Notes under the pieces: generated by a model | Told to the model about the DNA's origin: nothing | Databases searched by the model: none | The model's input: the letters and a program-made list of their open reading frames with translations, nothing else | Translations under genes and position numbers: made by a program | Source of the DNA: Heliocidaris erythrogramma | Lineage: Eukaryota; Echinodermata; Echinoidea; Camarodonta; Echinometridae | Direction of reading: 5' to 3' | DNA: 64,000 nt | Assembly: GCA_025617745.1 (NCBI GenBank) | Contig: CM046853.1 | Coordinates: 17,093,174-17,157,173, forward strand | Shown here: positions 56,466 through 64,000 of the stretch, piece after piece | How the letters are laid out: the number at the start of each line of letters is the position of its first letter | Numbering within the stretch: the stretch's first letter is position 1

Positions 56466-56712
56466 CACTGTAAAAAATAACTGTAGATTAACAGGTTTTT
56501 TGACTTGTAAAATTACAAGTTTTGGCCTTCTTTTTTTTTGTTAATACGGTATTTGTCTTGTGAAATGGCAGGAAAATTGCTATAAATAGCAATTTTCCTA
56601 GCAATTTTCCTGCCATTTCACAAGAAAAATACCGTATAAACAGAAAAACGGCCAAAACTTGTAATTTTACAAGTAAAAAAACCTGTTAATCTACAGTTAT
56701 TTTTTTACAGTG
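56466..56712. mobile_element. Near-perfect palindromic MITE with TA duplication
   Basis: CACTGTAAAAAATAACTGTA and its complement are flanked by TA. Almost the whole 247 bp pairs with itself (inner landmarks TTGTAATTTTAC, CATTTCACAAG, GCAATTTTCC). This layout is typical of Tc1/mariner-type MITEs. Confidence 0.88.
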
Positions 56713-56779
56713 TAACATAATAGCAAGTGGTAAACTCGTTTTGTAAACGAATATCATAATTATCTGCCTCCCAAAGAGG

Positions 56780-59700
56780 TGAAAATGTGAAAATGTGCCA
56801 AGTCATGGGTCCTATATACAAGGTGGTGTACTACAAAATCATTATTGTGGGGAATGTTGCTAAATTAGGTGATTTTTTGCTGCTATATAGCTTGAAAGAG
56901 TACATTAAAGTCATGTTTTTTTATTTCGGGAGGAAGGGAATTCCGTACATCAGGGCCATGCAGAGTGTCTAATAGAATTATGTGCAAGAGCAGTCCTGGG
57001 GTTAAATAAATGCGCATTTTTTGATTGTCTGGTGGGATATGCGTGAATTTGTGTGTTCGGTTGAAATAATGTTGCAAATACTGGGGGTAAAAGGTTGGAA
57101 TTATACTTAAACATGAATAGAGCTTTTTGCAGGAAGTTAATATCATTGACCTTGCATATGAGGGACTTCAGTCGAAAAAAAAATAGAGGGTCAGTGTGAG
57201 AGCAAAAGCATGCCCCACTACACGCCCTGATGGCTTTTTTTCTGGAGAATTAATATGGGATTAGTATAATATTTATGAGTTGCCCAGATAATATTACAAT
57301 ATGATATGTATGGCAAGATGCAGCTTATTATACCGCGTAAATAGTACAGAAGTAGGTAAAAAATATATTAGCTTAGTTAACAGACCAACATTACGAGAGA
57401 TAGGTAAAGTTATGTGTTTTACATGATCATTCTATTTAAAATGTTCATTGATATACACACCAAGAAATTTAGTCATTATTTTGTTTTCAAGAAGATTACC
57501 ATCAATATATAAATCATGATTTTGCAAGTCAACTTTTCTTTTATCTCTGAAATAAATAAAGTTGGTTTTCTCTCAATTGAGTGACAAGATATTACTTTTA
57601 AACCATTTAGATAACTTCGGTAATTCATTATTCAAAATAGTAATTAAACGATGTAAGTCAGAGTGTGAACAGAAAACATTTGTATCATCAGCAAATAAAA
57701 TATACTGTAACATACAGGTGAAGCATTTGAAATATCATTAACATAAATTAGAAATAATAAGTGGCCTAAAATTGAGCCTTGTGGGACTCCGCATGTTGTT
57801 GGTAACATATTCGAATGAACGGATTCAAAGGAAACATTGTTCTCTGTGTGATAAATAATTCTCAAACCAGTGAACTGCAGTACCCCGAACCCCGTAATGT
57901 TGTAAATTATAAAGCAAAATTTTGTGATCAAGAGTATCAAATGCCTTGCTGAGATTCATAAATATATCATTTCAGGGGCGGATCCAGGATTTAGTAAACG
58001 GGGTGGGGGTGGGGGAGGGGTTATGGGGGTCCAGTTTCCCTCCATAATTCCCTGACAACTGTGCCCCCATCCTGGATCCGCCACTGCAATTGCATGTTTA
58101 TGATCTGCCAAGGCATTTGATATACTCTGTCAAATAACTACATTAAAGCTAAATCAGTTGAATGATTCTTACGGAAACCAAACTGATTAGGATTTAAAAA
58201 ATCCATATAATCCATAGACAATCCTCTCTAGAATCTTTGAGAAACTTGACAACATAGAAACAGTTCGATAATTACATAATTATACAAGAAGGATCGTCTT
58301 TCTTATAAATTGGTATAACCTTTGCAATTTTAAAGGGGGTCGGGAAGACACCAGAGGAGAGTGAGAGATTAAAAATATGGACTAGAGGTGACAAAATATT
58401 ATCTATAATTCTGTTTCAATAAGTGAGTACTATAATTTCATCATGACTAGAGGAGTGACTACATTTAAAGGTGCGGACGATTCTTAATATTTCAATAAAG
58501 TCAGTGGGGATGAAGAATATGGATGTATCTATTGATTGTGATAAAAATTCTATAAAGTTACAATTACTCTCATCAACTTTAGCAACTTGGTTAGGACCTA
58601 CATTAAAAAAATATTCGTTAAACATGTTTGCTAATTCAGGGGGATTTTTGATAGAATTACCATCTTTATTAAATACTTGGGAATTAATTTGTGATTTACT
58701 CTTATAAAGGATTTCGTTAATTATTTTCCATGTGGTTGAAATATTACCTTCAGCATTATCTATTTTATTAGAAAAGTACATCCGTTTTGATAATCGTATT
58801 ACACTTGTTAACTTATTTCGATATATTTTGTAATTACACAAATTTATAGGGTTTGGTTCAGAAAGGCTTATTTAATATAGTGTATTTCTTTTATTAATAG
58901 ATTTCAGAATTCCTCTTGTAATCCACGGTTTGATAGGTTTATTGCGTCCCTCCCCCCCCCCCCCCAACTTTAACTTTATATAGGAATACTATATGTATTA
59001 AAATATGACTCAAATTTTGACCAAGATAAATGATATATGCTCTTTCAGTATCATTGCACATTAAAACGTCTTCCCAGCATTCTTCACTCATAAGTGTTCG
59101 TTTAACCTATATATTTTGTTTCTTTCTCTCTAAAAGGAGCAGGGATATTAAACATTAAAAAAAAACAGGAATATGATCTGAAATTTCAGAATATAAAAGA
59201 CTGGAATTAATTTTGTAAGTATCATCATTAAAAATTATCTATGATAGTGGAAGATTGATTTACAATTCTTGTGGGATTGTCTATCACAGGAAAACAAGCA
59301 TTTGAATATAAAATACTTTTAAATTGATTAACAGTATTATTATCTTGTTTGAGGTCTATATTATAATCTCCCATTAAGCATATCAATTTGCCTTCTGGGT
59401 TCAGACTATTCAATAAATTATCAAAATCTTCTAAAAAGGTATCAACATTGTTGTTAGGTGGACGATAAATAACACATACAATTAAGTTTTTCCCATTCTT
59501 TATATTAATCTCAATACATAATAATTCAGAGGAGCTATTGACAAGAGAATATTCGTGTCTGACTTTATACGATAACGATTGGGATTATAAAAGGCAACAC
59601 CACCACCACGACAGTTCTGTCTATCATTACGGATAAAATGGTAATTATTAATATCATATACATTTGGAGATCTATTATTTAACCATATTTCTGTGACGCC

Positions 59701-59790
59701 AATTATTGAAAATGAAAAAGAGAGGTTTACCAATAATTCAGATATGTTATCAAAATTCGTATTATTAGGCTACATTACAATGCAATAAAC
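56780..59790 (-). pseudogene. Decayed non-LTR retrotransposon (CR1/Jockey-like), endonuclease and RT
   Basis: Read on the minus strand: the apurinic-type endonuclease starts near 59770 (SFSIIGVTEIWLNNRSP; later LMGDYNIDL near 59370 and NPTRIVNQSSTIIDNF). A linker follows, then reverse transcriptase with [11 protein letters not shown] (near 57940), CGVPQGSILG (near 57785) and FADDTNVF (near 57675), then KFLGVYI (near 57465). The C-terminal end includes GPDVRNSLPPEIKK near 56930. Several frameshifts and stops break it, and a small MITE at 57974-58085 interrupts the RT. It cannot be functional. The exact clade needs alignment. Confidence 0.85.
57974..58085. mobile_element. 112-bp MITE inside the LINE reverse transcriptase
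   Basis: AGGGGCGGATCCAGGAT and ATCCTGGATCCGCCACT pair over 16 of 17 bases. It has G-rich then C-rich interior halves. The same family has a half-copy at 17784. The duplication is not clear. Confidence 0.8.
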
Positions 59791-60429
59791 CATTTGTTTT
59801 CAGAACAATTTGAAAAAGTACAGTTGAACTCATTAGGCAGAAAGTATTGACATTTCACATAGGTTTGAACATTATACAATTTAGGTCAGACATGGTGGAG
59901 ATTCAAATAAGTACATATAGTTACCCATGACTTGGCAGGAAAAAATGAGCGTATAACTGGCGAGAATACGAAAATAGCTGGGGTACAGGCAAAGGAGAAT
60001 GTATACAGTGAGTGGTATACATATTGAAAAAAGACTCGAAGAAAATGTGGCATAAGTGTACGTTGGAAAGTAGCAAGTCTCTCGCCAATTACAAATGTAA
60101 TTACAAATAATCTATATGCTTAAAGTGGTAAGAGAGAACTAAAGAAATAGAGGAAGAAACAAGAAATAGAGAAACAAAGAAATAGAGCTAGAATAGAGGA
60201 AGAAACAGAGTGTGAAGTTACCGGAGAATGTTCAAGGACATTTTTCTGGTTTGAAAATGTACAGAAATTACATGATTGGCACCTTCCTTAATAATAATTA
60301 TAATATAGTGTATACTAGTATATATAGGCCTACTAATGTGCTCAAGGCGCAATGGAGAGGAAAAACTTGCAAGTACACAAAAATACACGAAAACTGGAAC
60401 AACAACAGTGTGAAAGTAAATCTACCGGT
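59791..60429. other. Non-coding stretch between two LINE remnants
   Basis: Possibly part of the 5' region of the LINE remnant at 56780-59790; no coding signal. Confidence 0.3.
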
Positions 60430-60870
60430 ACTGGAAAGCCTTTTTGAACAAATGAGTTTTGAGGGCATTTTTAAAGCAATCTACACCTGACATAATTATA
60501 ACGGATATCCTGTGGCAATTGATTCCACAGGTAATGTCCAGCAGGAGGAAATGACCGATCACCCCATGATTTCTTAGTTTTCGGGACAACAAGCAATTTA
60601 GAATCAGATGATCTTATAAGCGTGTGGGAGGATTATAAGGCATCGACAAAATGTACTCTGAGGCAGATCCATGTATACAGTGAAAAACAAATAATAATTC
60701 AAATACAATGCGGGATTCGACAGGTAACCAATGTAACAATACGGGCTGCTGAATTTTGTAATTTTTGTAACTGTGAAAGTTGAGATTGTGGCAGCTGAAG
60801 CAACAGTGCATTGCCAAAGTCAAGCTGGGATGAGGTGGCGTTGCAGAATATCGGAACTTTAAAAATCGGT
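60430..60870 (-). pseudogene. 3' fragment of an L2/CR1-type LINE
   Basis: The minus strand encodes SQLDFGNALLLQLPQSQLSQ, then LQKLQNSAARIVTL, HWLPVESRIVFELLFVF, HGSASEYILS and LFKKAFQ. These are the conserved C-terminal phrases of CR1/L2 reverse transcriptases. One frameshift separates the ARIVTL and HWLPV parts. The 5' side is cut by a G-run. Confidence 0.8.
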
Positions 60871-62087
60871 GGAGGGGGCCAGGGGGGGGGGGAGGGGGGG
60901 GGGGGGGGGGGAGGGGTTGCAGCTGCCCAAAACCCAGCCTCTCCCCACCCCGACTCATAATGCTTTTGGCTGTGCTCCGTGTCCATAATATTGTGGAACT
61001 CTCTTTCTCACTCTCTGTCAGTATCTGTCTCTCTGTCTCTCTGTCTTTCTGTGTCTCTCGACTCTGTCTCTCTGTCTCTGTCTGTCTGTCTCTCTCTCTC
61101 TTACTTCTCATACCTCATCTTGCAGGCTTGCAGACCAAAATTTTGGAGGGAGTGTGACCACAATTAAGTTGGTAAAATTTTCGGGTCCGCTCGCTATTCA
61201 GACCGCTATTCATAGAAAACCGCTATTCACACGTGTTATGAATAGCGGTCCTTCAATGAATAGTTATGAATAGCGGTCCTTATGAATGGAGATCCTTATG
61301 ATTTGTCATTGTTTGCTCGCTATTTAGAAGGGCGCTATTCAAACAAAACCACTATTCATTTAGTCACGTATTATTATGGATAGCGGTCCTTATGACTATA
61401 GTGGTCCTTATGAATAGCGGTCCTTGTGTGACTAGCGAGGTTACCCCCCCCCCCCAAATTTTGAGACTGAGGTAGGCCTATACTTACTCGCCAAATGTGA
61501 TAAAGAGGGATGAGCCACTTAACGAGTCGTGTGTTTTTTCTAAGATTTCTATGATTTTGTGTTGGAAAATCGGCTTGAATGGCCACCTCATGATGATAAA
61601 CCATGGAGGAGAGAATGGGGGCATGCAAGGCCATGATAGACCTGAAAACTAATCGATTTCTTTTATTACCATCGCAGTTTGGTAGTTTAATGTACAAGCA
61701 CTAATTCATGAATTGCCTCAGGTATAATTTATAATCAATGTTCAGAACGAATGATGGACGATAGGCATTCTACACGCCAATCCTCTTTCTTTCATTTACC
61801 ACTTAGAGTTAGGACTTCGTACCTTGCATGCCCAGAAAACATTAATTTACACTGGGCCCTTTTATTATAGAATCATCTTGATTCATGATAAATCTTTTAG
61901 AAGAAATCTATATCAAATTAGCTCTAACGGGGGGTATAGGTTCATAACAATTATTGTATTTGCTATTCTGCCTGTGTCTCAACAAAAACAAAACCCTCCC
62001 TTCAATACATCCTTTTGATTATACTTACTATGATCATGTGTATCTCGATTTTCTACTACTATAGACCTATGTAGGCTGAAATCCCGG
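60871..62087. other. Low-complexity and short-repeat region
   Basis: A G-run (60880-60915), a CT microsatellite (61000-61110) and a cluster of ATGAATAGCGGTCCTT-type words in both orientations (61190-61435). No gene. Confidence 0.5.
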
Positions 62088-62705
62088 CCCCCCACTCAGT
62101 ATTATTTAGGGTACGCGTATGCTTGTTCCCTCCCTTTGAAAGCACCCCCCTATCTCAGGGCTGCCAACATTTCTGAACCCCCATATCGCGGGCTTTGCGC
62201 GGGCTTTTCCTGCCTTGCAGACCCCCTAAATTCAGAACACGGCTCAGTGTACCCCCCTATCTCAGGTGAGCTCTCATTCCAACCCCATATCTCAGGACAG
62301 ACACCAACCCCCCTCCCAAGTAAGCTGTCATTACAATACCTTGGAAGAGATGGGGGCCAGTGTTTCTACTTTTCAAAATGAAATAATCCTGGCTGAATGA
62401 GCTATCAAAACTAGCAGGAAGTTCAGGAATTTGATCCTGGGATTTGATAAATTTTTCAAGATATTTCTTAACCCCCCTTTTCTAATTTCTCAGGTGTCGA
62501 AAAGAGAGAGAGAGAGAGATAGAAAGAAAAACACCCCCTTTTTTAATGAAATCTCCGGGTGAAAGATAAAAAACACCCCCTTTTTACTGTAATTCACGGG
62601 CCGGGTTGTGTCGCCCAAAAAATACCCCTTTACCGGAGATTTTGGGAACACGCATGCGGTCCCTTCGACCTCCGAGTGGGGGGGGGGGGGGGGGGGGGGG
62701 GGGGG
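62088..62705. mobile_element. Inverted-repeat element with CCCCCCACTC ends
   Basis: The left end CCCCCCACTC, then AGGGTACGCGTATGCTTGTTCCC, pairs with the right end (GGGAACACGCATGCGGTCCCT, then GAGTGGGGGG) over about 45 bp with gaps. Inside, CCCCCTATCTCAG-like units repeat about four times. A long G-run ends it. Confidence 0.55.
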
Positions 62706-64000
62706 CGGGGCTGAAATTAACTGCTCCGATAATATACCGGTATATATTTTTTTTATAAGCCGGTGGTTATTTTGATGTGTGTCTTACATGTTTATTTCTT
62801 TTTTTTCACGCATATCTTGTCTCGTTTTTTCCCTGCCATATATGTATACATAATTTAATTGGGGAACCTAGTTTTAACAAATTGTGTTTTTCCTCCATAT
62901 ATACAGTATAGGTTCTCCCATGATACTGCCTTTTATATTGACTAATTGTAATTTTCACTCTTTATTAAATTGTTATTGATTAGTTTTCGATATTTGAATT
63001 ATGTATACATTCAATTGTAATGTTCATGGCAGATTTCTGCAGTATTATGAAAGTAAATTCATTCATTCATAAAAAGAATTTCGACTCTACATAGATGAGT
63101 GCTCCGAGTCCCTGCCATCTCCATCCCTTTACCTTGTGCATGACGTGTATGAAATACTGGCCAGGCCGGCCCAGCCTGTCTTGATACTAGGCTATTAGTT
63201 GTGCAGTGATGATGATGGGAGATCATAACAAATCTGTTCGATCAAATTCAGTGCTATCATTGCGGTGCAAGCGAACCTGTGACAATATGACATAAATTTG
63301 TGAGTACCTACTACTCTAGTTTTTGTAACACCTGTAAAATGATTTATGAAACATTTAATTTAATGACGATATTTAACTTTGTTCTTGGTGGCTTGATAAC
63401 AGAACCGCGACGGGAACGTTCATTATTGGATCAGCTGATCGGCGCGCGGCGCTAGGCTCAAGTGTCGGGGATAGGCCTATGCAGGGCCGGCCTAGGGGGC
63501 GGGAGCCAAGCGTGATGAAGGCCTACAAGGCGCTAGCCAGGACAAGGGCAATAACCTCGCATATGACTGTAGCTGTGTGAGCAAGGAGTTATCACAGAAC
63601 TGTGATAACTCCTTGGTGTGAGTGATACAGTGGTAGACATCAATATAACTGTAAAAAAGTACCGGTATAAGGTGGAATATACTTTCAATGGAAGACAAAG
63701 TCACTGTTAAGTTGGACTTTACTGTGATAATGGGGGGGGGGGGGGGGGGGGGGGGGGGGTGGGTTCAACTGCAAGATAACTGTTACTTGTTATGTTAGAC
63801 TACCTTTCATACTCCATTAGTGAAACTTGCTGAACAAATCATTCCCCCTGTAATTTGTATCAAAAGATAATTATGGAAGTTTGATATTCCATCCATGGGT
63901 TCTGCTGATCAATTTTAGCGTAAATGTCTGGAAGCACTCATAGGCCGGCGTTGCCTATGTGGGACTGTGTCCAACATTCACTGTTTTGTTGCAGCAGTCA
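62706..64000. other. Terminal non-coding stretch
   Basis: A perfect 16-bp hairpin with AA loop lies at 63582-63615 (CAAGGAGTTATCACAG arm), and a G-run of about 28 at 63732-63759. No gene recognised up to the window edge. Confidence 0.45.

Overview
The window looks like nuclear DNA of a marine deuterostome invertebrate, most likely an echinoderm such as a sea urchin. The reasons are intron-rich animal genes, a short secreted C-type lectin, a Ty3/gypsy element with a single Gag-Pol frame, tRNA-type SINEs ending in ATT repeats, many poly-G/poly-C runs and a very high density of small inverted-repeat transposons. The species assignment is inference. There is no sign of bacterial, organellar or viral gene organisation.

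Three host genes can be modelled exon by exon. (1) 1083-4455 (+) is a three-exon secreted C-type lectin of 173 aa. (2) 29810-38837 (+) is a twelve-exon TTC23-like tetratricopeptide protein of 515 aa; two of its introns have AT-AC ends and textbook U12 (minor spliceosome) 5' splice sites and branch points. (3) 47019-51920 (-) is a five-exon MIF4GD-like (SLIP1-like) protein of 285 aa. All exon junctions keep frame.

The rest is mostly mobile DNA, much of it nested. 6.3-7.3 kb: an inverted-repeat element with five tandem units, each carrying a DR1 nuclear-receptor motif. 9.86-16.35 kb: a repeat split by a young, apparently intact Ty3/gypsy retrotransposon (137-bp LTRs differing at one base, CCCCT target duplication). 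17.4-17.7 kb: a tRNA-type SINE. 20.5-22.1 kb: two small inverted-repeat elements and a C/G-rich minisatellite palindrome. 24.46-26.47 kb: a 2-kb element with 5-bp duplications, followed directly by a 0.67-kb foldback. 27.6-28.95 kb: a foldback whose left arm is split by a 524-bp element with a clean 8-bp duplication. 36.6-37.9 kb: an uninterrupted relative of the 9.86-kb repeat inside the last TTC23 intron. 44.45-46.33 kb: a TTAA-flanked, Kolobok-like element with a frameshifted THAP domain. 46.7-46.85 kb: a SINE whose head resembles 7SL RNA. 52.2-55.07 kb: a large inverted repeat whose arms are built from 136-bp satellites. 56.8-60.9 kb: two decayed non-LTR retrotransposons.

The genes show no functional link to one another; they are ordinary neighbours separated by repeats. 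The best candidates for a second look are the paired AT-AC introns, the DR1 array, the 7SL-like SINE head and the satellite-armed inverted repeat. All calls come from reading the sequence; no database search was run.
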